NCBI RefSeq assembly: GCF_001645125.1
Contig: NZ_LXKA01000360.1
Location: forward strand, 1 to 64,000
Direction of reading: 5' to 3'
Length of the DNA: 64,000 nt
Source: Paraburkholderia ginsengiterrae
GTDB lineage: Bacteria > Pseudomonadota > Gammaproteobacteria > Burkholderiales > Burkholderiaceae
The position numbers and the translations under genes are program-made. How positions within the stretch are numbered: position 1 is the first letter of the stretch; every line of letters begins with the position of its first letter. A model generated the notes under the pieces. It did no database searches and had not been told where the DNA came from. It saw nothing but the letters and a program-made list of their open reading frames with translations. Shown piece by piece: positions 19,447 through 28,622 of the stretch.

Positions 19447-21531
19447 ATGGCAGTGGACTACACGACACATGACGGCGTGGCCGTCATCACGCTGAACAAT
19501 CCTCCCGTCAACGGCCTCGGCCTGTCGACGCGAGCCGGAATCGTCGAAGGGATCGAGCGCGCGCAGAACGATCCGGCCATCAAGGCCATCGTGCTGACTG
19601 GAGCGGGCAAGGCCTTCTCGGGCGGCGCCGACATCACCGAATTCAATACACCGAAAGCCACTCAGGAGCCGACGCTCGCCACGGTCATCAAGGCCGTGGA
19701 AGGCAGCGCGAAGCCGGTGGTCGCGGCCATTCACAGCGTGGCGATGGGCGGCGGCCTGGAACTGGCGCTCGGCGCGCACTACCGCATCGCGGCGCCCGGC
19801 GCGCAGATCGCGCTGCCGGAAGTGAAGCTCGGCATCCTGCCTGGCGCGGGCGGCACGCAGCGCCTGCCGCGCGCGATAGGCCTCGAAGCCGCGCTCAACA
19901 TGATCGTGTCGGGCGCGCCGGTGATGTCCGAGAAACTCGCCGACTCGGGTCTGTTCGACGAAGTCGTGCAAGGCGATCTGGCCGAAGCCGCGCTCGCGTT
20001 TGCCCGCAAGGTAGGCGCGCAGGCAGGTCCGCATCCGAAGGTGCGCGACCGCAAGATCGAGCATCCGAATGCAGCCGGTTTCATCCAGTTCGCGCGTAAC
20101 ACCGTTGCCGCGATGGCCAAGAATTTCCCCGCGCCGGGCAAGTGTATCGATGCCGTGGAAGCCGGCGTACAGAACGGTTTCGACAAGGGTCTCGCATTCG
20201 AGCGCGAATGCTTTATCGCCCTCGTGCAGACGCCGGAAAGCCGCGCGCTGCGTCATGCGTTCTTCGGCGAACGCGCGGCGAGCAAGATTCCCGACGTGCC
20301 GTCGGACACTGTTGTTCGCGACATCAGGCAGGTGGCCGTGATCGGCGCCGGCACGATGGGCGGCGGCATCGCGATGAACTTCATCAACGCGGGCATTCCG
20401 GTCACGCTGCTGGAAACCAAACAGGAAGCGCTCGACCGCGGCCTCGCCACGATCCGCAAGAACTACGAAGCAACCGTCAAGAAGGGCAAGCTCAAGCCCG
20501 AGGCACTCGAACAGCGCATGGCGCTCATCACGCCCACGCTCTCCTATGACGACCTGAAAAACGCCGATCTGATCGTCGAAGCCGTGTTCGAAGAACTCGG
20601 CGTGAAAGAGCAGGTATTCAAGCGTCTCGACGAGGTGGCCAAAGCCGGCGCGATTCTCGCGTCGAACACCTCCACGCTCGATGTCGACAAGATCGCGGCC
20701 TTCACGAAGCGTCCGCAGGACGTGGTCGGCATGCACTTCTTCAGCCCGGCCAACGTGATGAAGCTGCTCGAAGTGGTGCGCGGCAAGGAGACGGCGAAAG
20801 ACGTGCTCGCCACCGTCATGCAGCTCGCCAAGAAGATCAAGAAGACCGCCGTGGTGTCGGGCGTGTGCGACGGCTTCATCGGCAATCGCATGATCGAGCA
20901 GTACATCCGCCAGGCCCTCTTCATGCTCGAAGAAGGCGCGCTGCCCGCGCAGGTCGATCGCGCGATCGAGAAGTTCGGTTTCGCCATGGGTCCGTTCCGC
21001 ATGAGCGACCTCGCCGGCAACGATATCGGCTGGGCGATCCGCAAGCGCCGCTATCTCGAGCACCCCGACATGCATTATTCGAAGATCGCCGACCGTCTAT
21101 GCGAGACGGGGCGCTTCGGTCAGAAGACCGGCGGCGGCTGGTACGACTACAAGGCGGGCGACCGTACCGCGTATCCGTCGAAGGTGGTCGACGACATGAT
21201 CGGCGCGTTCTCGAAGGAAGCCAACGTCGAGCGCCGCAAGATCGGCGACGAGGAAATCGTCGAGCGTCTCGTGTTCGCGCTGGTGAACGAAGGCGCGAAG
21301 ATTCTCGAGGAAGGCATTGCGTCGAAAGCGTCGGACATCGACATGGTCTATCTGACCGGCTACGGGTTCCCGCTCCATCGCGGCGGTCCGATGCTGTACG
21401 CGGACACGGTCGGGCTCTACAACGTGGAGCGTGCGATCCGCCGCTACGCGGCGCGCACCAACGGCGACGCATGGCAACTGGCGACCAGTATTGCCGAGCT
21501 CGCGGCCAAGGGCCAGGGGTTTAACGGCTGA
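19447..21531 (+). CDS. 3-hydroxyacyl-CoA dehydrogenase / enoyl-CoA hydratase fusion (FadB/FadJ type)
   Basis: The 694-residue bifunctional enzyme hydrates trans-2-enoyl-CoA and oxidises the resulting 3-hydroxyacyl-CoA with NAD. The N-terminal crotonase domain (about 1-190) has the oxyanion loop KAFSGGADITEF and the GAGGTQRLPR motif. The NAD-binding domain begins with VIGAGTMGGG near 298, and the catalytic His-Glu region of the dehydrogenase is around GMHFFSPANVMKLLEVV. A second dehydrogenase C-domain follows. It precedes a thiolase by 138 bp, so hydration, oxidation and thiolysis are neighbours. No acyl-CoA dehydrogenase, which would supply the first step, lies in the window. Confidence 0.95.
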   Translation: MAVDYTTHDGVAVITLNNPPVNGLGLSTRAGIVEGIERAQNDPAIKAIVLTGAGKAFSGGADITEFNTPKATQEPTLATVIKAVEGSAKPVVAAIHSVAMGGGLELALGAHYRIAAPGAQIALPEVKLGILPGAGGTQRLPRAIGLEAALNMIVSGAPVMSEKLADSGLFDEVVQGDLAEAALAFARKVGAQAGPHPKVRDRKIEHPNAAGFIQFARNTVAAMAKNFPAPGKCIDAVEAGVQNGFDKGLAFERECFIALVQTPESRALRHAFFGERAASKIPDVPSDTVVRDIRQVAVIGAGTMGGGIAMNFINAGIPVTLLETKQEALDRGLATIRKNYEATVKKGKLKPEALEQRMALITPTLSYDDLKNADLIVEAVFEELGVKEQVFKRLDEVAKAGAILASNTSTLDVDKIAAFTKRPQDVVGMHFFSPANVMKLLEVVRGKETAKDVLATVMQLAKKIKKTAVVSGVCDGFIGNRMIEQYIRQALFMLEEGALPAQVDRAIEKFGFAMGPFRMSDLAGNDIGWAIRKRRYLEHPDMHYSKIADRLCETGRFGQKTGGGWYDYKAGDRTAYPSKVVDDMIGAFSKEANVERRKIGDEEIVERLVFALVNEGAKILEEGIASKASDIDMVYLTGYGFPLHRGGPMLYADTVGLYNVERAIRRYAARTNGDAWQLATSIAELAAKGQGFNG

Positions 21532-21669
21532 GCGCCTGAGTGACATGACCAGGGTGGCGCGGCCAGGCGTTTCGCCGGCGCGCCGCTATCGACATCTGCA
21601 AGCAGCAACCAATTTGCGTGGGACGGGAGCGAGCTTAAAAGCGCCAACTCCCGTCGACTGGAGACTTAC

Positions 21670-22848
21670 ATGACTGACGCCGTAATCGTATCGACCGCCC
21701 GTACGGGCCTCGCCAAATCATGGCGCGGCGGTTTCAACATGACGCACGGCGCGACGCTCGGCGGCCACGTGACGCAGGCCGCCGTCGAGCGCGCGAAGCT
21801 CGACCCGGCGCGCGTCGAAGACGTGATCATGGGCTGCGCCAATCCGGAAGGGGCAACGGGCGCGAACATCGCGCGCCAGATCGCGTTGCGCGCCGGGCTG
21901 CCGGTCAGCGTGCCGGGCATGACGGTGAACCGCTTCTGTTCGTCGGGATTGCAAACTATTGCGCTGGCCGCGCAACGCGTGATCGCCGGTGAAGGCGACG
22001 TGTTCGTAGCGGGTGGGGTGGAGTCGATCTCGTGCGTGCAGAACGAGATGAACCGCCACATGATGACCGAAGGCTGGCTCATGCAGCACAAGCCGGAAAT
22101 TTACTGGTCGATGCTGCAGACCGCGGAGAACGTGGCAAAGCGCTATTCGATCTCGAAGGAGCGCCAGGACGAATACGGCGTGCGCTCGCAGCAGCGCGCC
22201 GCGGCCGCGCTCGAAGCCGGCCGGTTCAAGAACGAGATCGTGCCGTTGACGGTGCTCGCCGGCGTCGCCGACAAAGCGACCGGCCGCTTGTTCACGAAAG
22301 AAGTGACCGTCAGTAGCGACGAAGGCATTCGCGCCGATACGACGCTCGAAGGCGTGTCGAAGATCCGCACCGCGATGCCGGGCGGCGTGATCACCGCCGG
22401 CAATGCGAGCCAGTTTTCGGACGGCGCGTCGGCCTGCGTGGTGATGAACGCCAAGGTGGCGGAGCGCGAAGGCCTGCAACCGCTCGGCATTTTCCGCGGG
22501 TTCGCGGTGGCCGGTTGCGAGCCGGACGAGATGGGCATCGGCCCGGTGTTCGCGGTGCCGAAGCTGCTCAAGCAGGCCGGGTTGAAGGTCGAGGATATCG
22601 ACCTGTGGGAACTGAACGAAGCGTTCGCCGTGCAGGTGCTGTATTGCGCCGACACGCTCGGCATTCCGCATGACCGCCTGAACGTGAACGGCGGCGCGAT
22701 CGCGGTCGGCCATCCGTATGGCGTATCGGGCGCGCGCCTGACCGGCCATGCGCTGATCGAAGGCAAGCGGCGCGGCGCGAAGCTGGTTGTCGTGACGATG
22801 TGTATCGGCGGCGGCCAGGGCGCGGCGGGTCTGTTCGAAGTGGTCTGA
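21670..22848 (+). CDS. acetyl-CoA C-acyltransferase (thiolase)
   Basis: This 392-residue thiolase cleaves 3-ketoacyl-CoA to acetyl-CoA and a shortened acyl-CoA, the last beta-oxidation step. All catalytic residues are visible: the nucleophile Cys90 in NRFCSSGLQ, His348 in GHPYG and the base Cys378 in CIGGGQG. The length is typical of FadA-type degradative thiolases. It follows the FadB-type fusion gene on the same strand and is likely co-expressed with it. The separate ligase, fusion enzyme and thiolase resemble a scattered fad set rather than a compact fadBA operon. Confidence 0.95.
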   Translation: MTDAVIVSTARTGLAKSWRGGFNMTHGATLGGHVTQAAVERAKLDPARVEDVIMGCANPEGATGANIARQIALRAGLPVSVPGMTVNRFCSSGLQTIALAAQRVIAGEGDVFVAGGVESISCVQNEMNRHMMTEGWLMQHKPEIYWSMLQTAENVAKRYSISKERQDEYGVRSQQRAAAALEAGRFKNEIVPLTVLAGVADKATGRLFTKEVTVSSDEGIRADTTLEGVSKIRTAMPGGVITAGNASQFSDGASACVVMNAKVAEREGLQPLGIFRGFAVAGCEPDEMGIGPVFAVPKLLKQAGLKVEDIDLWELNEAFAVQVLYCADTLGIPHDRLNVNGGAIAVGHPYGVSGARLTGHALIEGKRRGAKLVVVTMCIGGGQGAAGLFEVV

Positions 22849-22861
22849 GCGCCGCGGGCGC

Positions 22862-22893
22862 TACTGCCTGGTATTACTGCCGGGTATTACTGC
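22862..22893. repeat. 13-bp tandem repeat over the 3' end of the LEA-type lipoprotein gene
   Basis: Two 13-base units differing at one position (22862-22874 TACTGCCTGGTAT, 22875-22887 TACTGCCGGGTAT) are followed by a partial third copy that contains the stop codon of the minus-strand lipoprotein gene. Read on the minus strand, the unit is CAGTAATACC(C/A)GG, so the last Gln codon plus TAA is duplicated beyond the true stop. Confidence 0.7.
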
Positions 22894-23387
22894 GACACCA
22901 GGCCGGGCGACGGCAGGCTCAAGGTGCCCTGATCGACGAAGCGCGTCGTGCCGGTCAGGCCGCCCGCGAGCTTGCCGCGCAGAATGTACGGAATCTGTCC
23001 TGACTGCGCGGCACCCGCGAAAGCGAAGGCCTGGCGAACCGCGGCGAAGGCGGGCACCGTCAGCGGCACGTTCACCACGGTTTCGCCGAAGCGCGGCACG
23101 TTGCCGCTCTGGTCGCTCACCCCGCTCGCGAACGGCTTGCCGTTCAGTTCGAGATCGAGCGAGACGCCGTTGAAGCTGACCGCGGAATCATTGGGATTCT
23201 GCACGCGCAGTTTGACGTTGAAGCGCATTTCGAGGCCCTGGCTGTCGATCGGCTCGATGCCCGCCACGTTCACGCGCAACGGATCGCTGCCAAACAGCGC
23301 GCAACCGTTGAGCGTCAGCGCGACAATGGCAACGATGACGGCGAGGCCTGCGGAACGGCGGGAGAGCAGCGCGCGGAACAAGGACAT
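22887..23387 (-). CDS. LEA type 2 (WHy domain) lipoprotein
   Basis: From the ATG at 23387 the protein has 166 residues. A hydrophobic signal ends in the lipobox LNGC, with the lipidated cysteine at residue 29. The mature part resembles the water-stress/hypersensitive-response (LEA14-like) beta-sandwich, with the typical LRVQNPNDSAVSFNGV segment. Such bacterial lipoproteins are presumed envelope-stress or desiccation factors; their biochemical role is unsettled. GAGGTG sits seven bases before the chosen ATG; a GTG nine bases further upstream is in frame but lacks a ribosome site. It is convergent with the thiolase gene, leaving only 38 bp. Confidence 0.8.
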   Translation of the reverse strand: MSLFRALLSRRSAGLAVIVAIVALTLNGCALFGSDPLRVNVAGIEPIDSQGLEMRFNVKLRVQNPNDSAVSFNGVSLDLELNGKPFASGVSDQSGNVPRFGETVVNVPLTVPAFAAVRQAFAFAGAAQSGQIPYILRGKLAGGLTGTTRFVDQGTLSLPSPGLVSQ

Positions 23388-23455
23388 GACCGGCACCTCG
23401 AAAAAAGGGTTGGTTCACGCATTGTACCGGCGAGCGTAGTGGGAAGAGAGCGGTT

Positions 23456-23851
23456 TTAAACAGGGCCTCGCAACCGCGTTTTGACGAGGCCGGCCAGGTG
23501 GTGCAGATAGTGCGCGGCTTGATGGAGCAGATGGTGACCGACCGGTCCAACGCGGCATGGTTGCACGACGAACGCGGCAGCGCACGCGTGCGTGGCGGTG
23601 ATCGTCACAATGCCGCGTTGCGGCATCACGAAACGCTCGCCTTCGAGCAGCGTGACCGACGTCGCGGGTACGGCCTCGCCCAGCCAGGCAAGCGAGTGAT
23701 CGCGAAAGTCGAGTTGCAGATCGCCTTCGACGGCCACGATCGCGGTGTGGGCGCGCAAGTCCCGCATGGTCACCTGACCGGCGGGCAGGCGCGCGGCGGC
23801 ATGACGGGATTCACCGGCGCGGGTTTGACACTCAGACTGAAACGCAGACAT
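23456..23851 (-). CDS. DUF2917-like protein
   Basis: The 131-residue protein resembles the DUF2917 family, short cytoplasmic proteins of Burkholderiales with a small cupin-like beta core; here the core runs around VAVEGDLQLDFRDHSLAWLG to GIVTITAT. No catalytic residues are evident. It has a His-rich, Cys-containing tail (HHLLHQAAHYLHHLAG). An AGGAA ribosome site precedes the ATG. It diverges from the MocR-type regulator gene, a common sign of a regulator and its target, so control of this gene by that regulator is a reasonable inference. Function unknown. Confidence 0.65.
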   Translation of the reverse strand: MSAFQSECQTRAGESRHAAARLPAGQVTMRDLRAHTAIVAVEGDLQLDFRDHSLAWLGEAVPATSVTLLEGERFVMPQRGIVTITATHACAAAFVVQPCRVGPVGHHLLHQAAHYLHHLAGLVKTRLRGPV

Positions 23852-24029
23852 GACCGATTCCTTTCAACCGTTTACATGTCGTCCAGCTTATTGAGTCCGC
23901 TCACGTGAAAACAGCCGCAGTGCTCGACAATCTGAACCGGTGCAGTGAGGCATTTTCGTGCGCTGTATCGGTTGGAATCTCGCCGATGTGTATCTGTCGC
24001 GCGAGGCGAACTGTCCGCACCATCGGACC

Positions 24030-25526
24030 ATGACTCCTATCACCCAACTCCATCCGAACGGCGAGGCGCCGCCCGCGGAGCGGCTGCCGGACAGCCAGCC
24101 GCTGTACCGGCAACTGGCCGATCACTACCGCCGCGCGATTGGCAGCGGCGTGCTGCGCCCCGGCGACCGCATGCCGTCCATGCGCGCTTTCATGCAGCGG
24201 CACGGCGTGAGTCTGGCAACGGCGACGGAGAGCTATCGCGTGCTCGAGCGCGACGCGCTGATCGACGCCCGCCCACGCGCCGGCTACTTCGTGCGGGTGC
24301 CGCCGGCGGCCGGCTTGCCCGCCGCGGCCGAGCCCGATCTGGCGGTGCCGCCGGGCGCTGCGCAGTTCGTCGGCATTCACTCGGTGATTTCGTCGATCGT
24401 GTCGACCTTCCAGCGCTATCCCGATGCGTTGAATCTGGGCGGCGCGACCGCCTCGCCTGATCTCTATCCCACGGAGGCGTTGCAGAAAGCCGCGCTGCGC
24501 GCGTTGCGCAGGCGTCCCACGTTGCTGACCGCCGCCGGTCACGACCAGGGCGATCCGGAGTTGCGCGCAGTCATTGCGCGCCGTGCGCTCGACGCCGGCA
24601 TTCATATCGGCGCCGACGACCTCATCATGACCCACGGCGGTATCGAAGCCGTGAATCTGGCGCTGCGCGCGGTGACGCAGCCCGGCGACACCGTCGCGGT
24701 CGAGTCACCGTGCTTTTTCGGCCTGCTGCAGGCGCTCGAAAGCCTCGGTCTGCGCGCGCTCGAGATTCCCGCCAGTCCGAGTACCGGCCTCGCCATCGAC
24801 GCGCTGGCGTTCGCGCTGCAAACGCATCCCGACATCAAGGCCGTGGTGGCGGTGCCGAATCTGCAGAACCCGCTGGGCACTGTGATGCCCGACGCCCACA
24901 AGGCGCGGCTTGTCGAGCTGTGCGCGCAAGCCGGCGTAGCGCTGATCGAGGACGATCCGTACCGCGAACTCGCCGACGCCGCACAGCCGCCCAAATCGCT
25001 GAAGGCCTGGGACACCGACGGCACGGTGATCCATTGCACGTCGTTCAACAAGACGCTGGCGCCGGGCATGCGGGTGGGCTGGATCAACGGCGGCCGCTGG
25101 CATCCGCGCATCGGCATGCTGAAGTTCGCGCAGTCGCGGCATAACGAGCAACTGTCGCAGGTCGTGCTGGGCGAGTTCCTCGCCACCAACGCCTATGAGC
25201 GACACTTGCGGCGTTTGCGCGACCGGCTGCGGATTCAACGCGAACGGATGGCGGCAGCGATTGCCACCTCGTTTCCTGACGGCACGCGCTTCACGCCGCC
25301 GGGCGGCGGGATGTTTTTCTGGATCGGGTTGCCGCGTGGGACGTCGTCGGCGGCGCTCTTCGAGGCCGCGCTGAAGGAAGGCATTCGCATCATGCCGGGG
25401 ACGGTGTTTTCGAATAGCGGACGTTTCGATCACTTCATCCGGCTGAGTTGTCCGAGTACGGATATGGATCTGGCCGATGAAGCGGTGCGCAAGTTAGGGC
25501 GGCTGGCTGGGCGGATCGCTATGTAA
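24030..25526 (+). CDS. MocR/PdxR-type regulator: GntR helix-turn-helix fused to aminotransferase
   Basis: From the ATG at 24030 the protein has 498 residues. The N-terminal GntR winged helix (about 22-95; ADHYRRAIGSGVLRPGDRMP and VSLATATESYRVLERD) is followed by a class I aminotransferase fold. The PLP-binding lysine is Lys341 in SFNKTLAPGMRVGW, with the conserved VPNLQNPLG and DDPYREL blocks. MocR proteins sense PLP or an aminated ligand and usually control a divergent gene; here that is the DUF2917-like gene 178 bp away. An earlier in-frame ATG at 23958 is possible but would place coding sequence in the shared promoter region. The effector is unknown. Confidence 0.88.
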   Translation: MTPITQLHPNGEAPPAERLPDSQPLYRQLADHYRRAIGSGVLRPGDRMPSMRAFMQRHGVSLATATESYRVLERDALIDARPRAGYFVRVPPAAGLPAAAEPDLAVPPGAAQFVGIHSVISSIVSTFQRYPDALNLGGATASPDLYPTEALQKAALRALRRRPTLLTAAGHDQGDPELRAVIARRALDAGIHIGADDLIMTHGGIEAVNLALRAVTQPGDTVAVESPCFFGLLQALESLGLRALEIPASPSTGLAIDALAFALQTHPDIKAVVAVPNLQNPLGTVMPDAHKARLVELCAQAGVALIEDDPYRELADAAQPPKSLKAWDTDGTVIHCTSFNKTLAPGMRVGWINGGRWHPRIGMLKFAQSRHNEQLSQVVLGEFLATNAYERHLRRLRDRLRIQRERMAAAIATSFPDGTRFTPPGGGMFFWIGLPRGTSSAALFEAALKEGIRIMPGTVFSNSGRFDHFIRLSCPSTDMDLADEAVRKLGRLAGRIAM

Positions 25527-25674
25527 ACAGAGTGAGAGCGGCATGGGTCTGGCCGGGCCAGGGTTCGGCGCGGTGCAGACGGGAATGCCGCTTGTCGCCA
25601 TACCGGCGCCCAGGCCTTGAAGCCTTGTTGTAGGCCCGTTCTGATACCATTTCGCCTCTTGGCGGAGCTAATAG

Positions 25675-26850
25675 ATGTCAGTAAAAGAAGGCAGTTCAAA
25701 CGGATTTATCGAGCGACTCGAGTCGCTGCGCGGCGTCGCGGCGCTGTGGGTGGCGGTTGGCCACTCGATGATCTGGCTGGTGATCGGATCAGAGACGGCA
25801 ATCTGGTCAAAGCGGGTGTGGGAAGTGCACGGCGTTCAGGCCAATCTGGCCCGTGCGCTCATTACGTTTTTCAGCGGCGCAGCCGCGGTCGATATCTTCT
25901 TCGTGCTGAGCGGATTCGTGCTCGCCAGGTCGCTTGCCGGTGCGGTGCTGAACCCGGCTAGCTACGTGCAGTTCGTCGTCAGGCGGCTGTTTCGTATCAT
26001 TCCGGCATTCTGGTTTTCGCTGCTGGTGGTGTTGTTGTATCTCACCGTGCTCTATCCAGGCCACGCGGTGATGCCCGGCGCGTCCGAGTGGTTCAACCAC
26101 TGGTACGCGGATCCGCTGTCGGTCAAGGCGGTCCTGGAGAACGCGACCTTCGTGTCGCCGTGGCTGAATCCGAACGCCTGGACGCTCAAGGTGGAAATCC
26201 TCGCGTCGCTCCTGCTGCCGTTGATCGTATGGTGCATCGGTGCCAAGGGCATGCAAGGCAGCGCGGCACGCAGCACGCTGGTGCTGGTGGGAACCGCGGC
26301 GCTCGCCTGGTTCTATCGGGACGCGCCGTCCGATCTGGCCCATTACGTATATATGTTCGTGGTCGGCGCGCTGGTCGCGAGGCACGGCGGCGCCGTGCGT
26401 CAAGGCCTGCTCGAAAGCAACGTCTTTGTGGTGGGCTGCGTAATGCTGGTTGTTCTAGCCAGCGCGTGTTATCCGCTCATTCATCCGTTGTACGCCGACG
26501 TCATGGTGGTGGCCGGCAGCGCGGGGATCATCTGCGCGCTTAGCCGCGGCAGTCAGGCCAAGGCGCTGGCTATCCTCGGCACGGGCTGGGCCCGTTTTCT
26601 CGGGCGGATTTCCTATAGCTTCTACCTGCTGCACTTTATCGCGCTCTACGCGACCGGCACCGTGCTGCTGCATCTTCTCCCCAGCGAGATCGTGATTCGC
26701 TGGCCGCTCGCGGTGATGGTCGCCGGCTGCCTGATTTCCATCGCGTTGGCGGTGCCGCTCGCGTTGTTGGCGTTCAACTGGGTCGAAAAACCGTTCACGC
26801 TGATTGGCCGCCGGGTGAGCATAATGCAAGCGGGCGTCGTCAGGCAGTGA
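25675..26850 (+). CDS. acyltransferase 3 family membrane protein (OafA/YrhL-like)
   Basis: The 391-residue protein has about ten hydrophobic segments and the family hallmark LESLRGVAALWVAVGHS near the N-terminus. The conserved His and the later VDIFFVLSGFVLARSL block are also present. Such proteins O-acylate envelope or secreted polysaccharides, lipopolysaccharide or small molecules from the inner membrane. No carbohydrate gene is adjacent, so its acceptor cannot be read from context; the exopolysaccharide cluster is 25 kb away. The gene stands alone between the MocR regulator and a thioesterase gene. The base composition is a little less GC-rich than the neighbours. Confidence 0.87.
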   Translation: MSVKEGSSNGFIERLESLRGVAALWVAVGHSMIWLVIGSETAIWSKRVWEVHGVQANLARALITFFSGAAAVDIFFVLSGFVLARSLAGAVLNPASYVQFVVRRLFRIIPAFWFSLLVVLLYLTVLYPGHAVMPGASEWFNHWYADPLSVKAVLENATFVSPWLNPNAWTLKVEILASLLLPLIVWCIGAKGMQGSAARSTLVLVGTAALAWFYRDAPSDLAHYVYMFVVGALVARHGGAVRQGLLESNVFVVGCVMLVVLASACYPLIHPLYADVMVVAGSAGIICALSRGSQAKALAILGTGWARFLGRISYSFYLLHFIALYATGTVLLHLLPSEIVIRWPLAVMVAGCLISIALAVPLALLAFNWVEKPFTLIGRRVSIMQAGVVRQ

Positions 26851-26857
26851 TCGGCAG

Positions 26858-26900
26858 GTAAGCGGCGAGTATTTGGCAAGTAAGCGGCGAGTAAGCGGCG
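26858..26900. repeat. 11-bp direct repeats after the acyltransferase gene
   Basis: GTAAGCGGCGAGTA occurs at 26858-26871 and 26880-26893, and GTAAGCGGCG again at 26891-26900, making two tandem 11-base units plus an earlier copy. They begin nine bases after the stop codon of the acyltransferase gene. Confidence 0.7.
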
Positions 26901-26981
26901 CGGGCGCACTTGCACGGCACCGGCACGGTGTGCGGCACGTACAGTGCGCGCATGTATCGACCACCCAATCTGAAACCAGCC

Positions 26982-27467
26982 ATGACCGATTCACCTTCAT
27001 CCAAAGCGGGCAATGCGTCCTTGCCCGAGAGCCCGTTTGTCGACCGGCTCGGCGCGCAATTGCTGTCCGCCGCAGACGGCGTCAGCGAAGTCTCGCTGCC
27101 CTTGCAGCCGGATCATATGAACACATGGGCCGTCGCTCACGGCGGCGTCACCATGACGCTCGCCGACGTCGCGCTCGCGATGGCCGCGCGCAGTCTGGCC
27201 GGTGACGGCGTGGGCGTGGTGACCGTGGAAATGAAGGTCAATTTCATGCAGCCGGGCCGCGGCGAATTGCGCGCGACCGGCCGCGTGCTGCACCGCTCGA
27301 CCACCATGGCCTATTGCGAAGGCGAGATCCGCGACAGCGAAGGCCACTTCGTCGCCAAGGCGCTCGGCACGTTCAAATACATGCGGCGCCTTGCCGTGGG
27401 CCGCGAGGTGACGCAGCAGCGCTTGCGCAGCGATCCGTCGGCGAAGCCGGGTCCTAGCGACGGCTGA
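26982..27467 (+). CDS. PaaI-family hotdog thioesterase
   Basis: The 161-residue protein has the hotdog-fold thioesterase pattern, including NTWAVAHGGVTMTLADVALAMAA, where the HGG loop and downstream acidic residue form the active site, and the conserved VEMKVNFMQPG strand. PaaI-type enzymes hydrolyse aromatic or aliphatic acyl-CoA esters and act as release valves in CoA-dependent catabolism. This fits the surrounding fatty-acid genes. I chose the ATG at 26982; in-frame starts at 26952 and 26910 also exist and neither is clearly excluded. It is followed by an oxidoreductase, SDR and hydrolase in the same direction. Confidence 0.85.
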   Translation: MTDSPSSKAGNASLPESPFVDRLGAQLLSAADGVSEVSLPLQPDHMNTWAVAHGGVTMTLADVALAMAARSLAGDGVGVVTVEMKVNFMQPGRGELRATGRVLHRSTTMAYCEGEIRDSEGHFVAKALGTFKYMRRLAVGREVTQQRLRSDPSAKPGPSDG

Positions 27468-27597
27468 CCGTCACATCAGCGGTGCGCGCGGAGGAGAGCC
27501 GCGCGCGGCGCTTTCTGCTTAAGCGCACGCCAGTCGCATCAGGCGCATCAGTCAAATTATTCGCCGATTCAATCGGCCACTCATGGAGACGACCGTC

Positions 27598-28596
27598 ATG
27601 CCCCAGATCAACCGTCAACTCGTGCTGGCTTCGCGTCCGCAAGGCGCGGTGACACCAGATAATTTCCGGCTCGTCGAAACACCGCTGGCCCCGCTCGCGG
27701 ACGGCGAACTGCGCGTGCGTAATCACTTCCTGTCGCTCGATCCGTACATGCGCGGCCGCATGAACGACAGCAAGTCGTACGCCGCGCCGCAGCCTCTCGA
27801 CGAAGTGATGATCGGCGGCACGGTCGGCGAAGTGGTGGAGTCAAAGAATCCGAAGTTCGCGGTTGGCGACAAGGTCGTCGCGATGTTCGGCTGGCAGGAA
27901 TACGGCACCTCGAACGGCGCGGGCGTGCAGAAAGTCGACGATACGCATGTGCCGCTGTCGGCCTATCTCGGTCCGGTCGGCATGCCGGGCGTTACGGCGT
28001 GGTACGGGCTGAACCGCATCATCGCACCGAAGGCGGGTGAGACGGTGGTGGTGAGCGCGGCGAGCGGAGCGGTGGGCAGCGTGGTCGGTCAGTTGGCGAA
28101 GCTGGCCGGTGCGCGCGCGGTCGGGATTGCGGGCGGCGCCGACAAGTGCCGCTACGTGACCGAGACACTCGGCTTCGATGCCTGTGTCGACTACAAGGCC
28201 GGCAATCTCTACCAGGACCTCAAGGCCGTGACGCCGAACGGCGTGGACGGCTACTTCGAAAACGTCGGCGGCGAAGTGCTCGACGTCACGCTCGCGCGCA
28301 TGAACGCGTTCGGCCGGATCGCGCTGTGCGGGTTTATCGCGGGCTACGACGGCCAGCCGATGCCGCTCAAACATCCATCGCTGATGCTGACGCAGCGCCT
28401 GCTCGTGCAGGGCTTTATCGTCAGCGAACATATGGAAGTGTGGCCCGAAGCGCTCAAGCAGCTCGGCACGCTGGTCGCGCAGAAGAAGCTGCAATATCGC
28501 GAGACCATCGCGCAGGGGCTCGACGCGGCGCCCGAGGCATTCATCGGACTGCTCAAGGGCAAGAACTTCGGCAAGCAGCTCGTCAAGCTGATCTGA
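27598..28596 (+). CDS. NADP-dependent oxidoreductase, MDR family (YncB/CurA-like)
   Basis: This 332-residue zinc-independent medium-chain reductase has the Rossmann motif around SAASGAVGSVVGQLAKLAG and the N-terminal NHFLSLDPYMRGRM segment typical of curcumin reductase / prostaglandin reductase-like enzymes. It should reduce activated carbon-carbon double bonds with NADPH. The start at 27598 has GGAGAC eight bases upstream; an ATG at 27583 would add only five residues. It lies in a run of plus-strand lipid or xenobiotic genes, with an SDR 79 bp downstream. The physiological substrate is unknown. Confidence 0.9.
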   Translation: MPQINRQLVLASRPQGAVTPDNFRLVETPLAPLADGELRVRNHFLSLDPYMRGRMNDSKSYAAPQPLDEVMIGGTVGEVVESKNPKFAVGDKVVAMFGWQEYGTSNGAGVQKVDDTHVPLSAYLGPVGMPGVTAWYGLNRIIAPKAGETVVVSAASGAVGSVVGQLAKLAGARAVGIAGGADKCRYVTETLGFDACVDYKAGNLYQDLKAVTPNGVDGYFENVGGEVLDVTLARMNAFGRIALCGFIAGYDGQPMPLKHPSLMLTQRLLVQGFIVSEHMEVWPEALKQLGTLVAQKKLQYRETIAQGLDAAPEAFIGLLKGKNFGKQLVKLI

Positions 28597-28622
28597 GCGG
28601 GCAGTCTTCAAGAAACGCGCGG

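Noticed and set aside
17528-21075. Long minus-strand frames opposite the acyl-CoA ligase and the FadB-type gene
   Set aside because: They are mirror frames of strongly conserved plus-strand enzymes and show no protein-family features.
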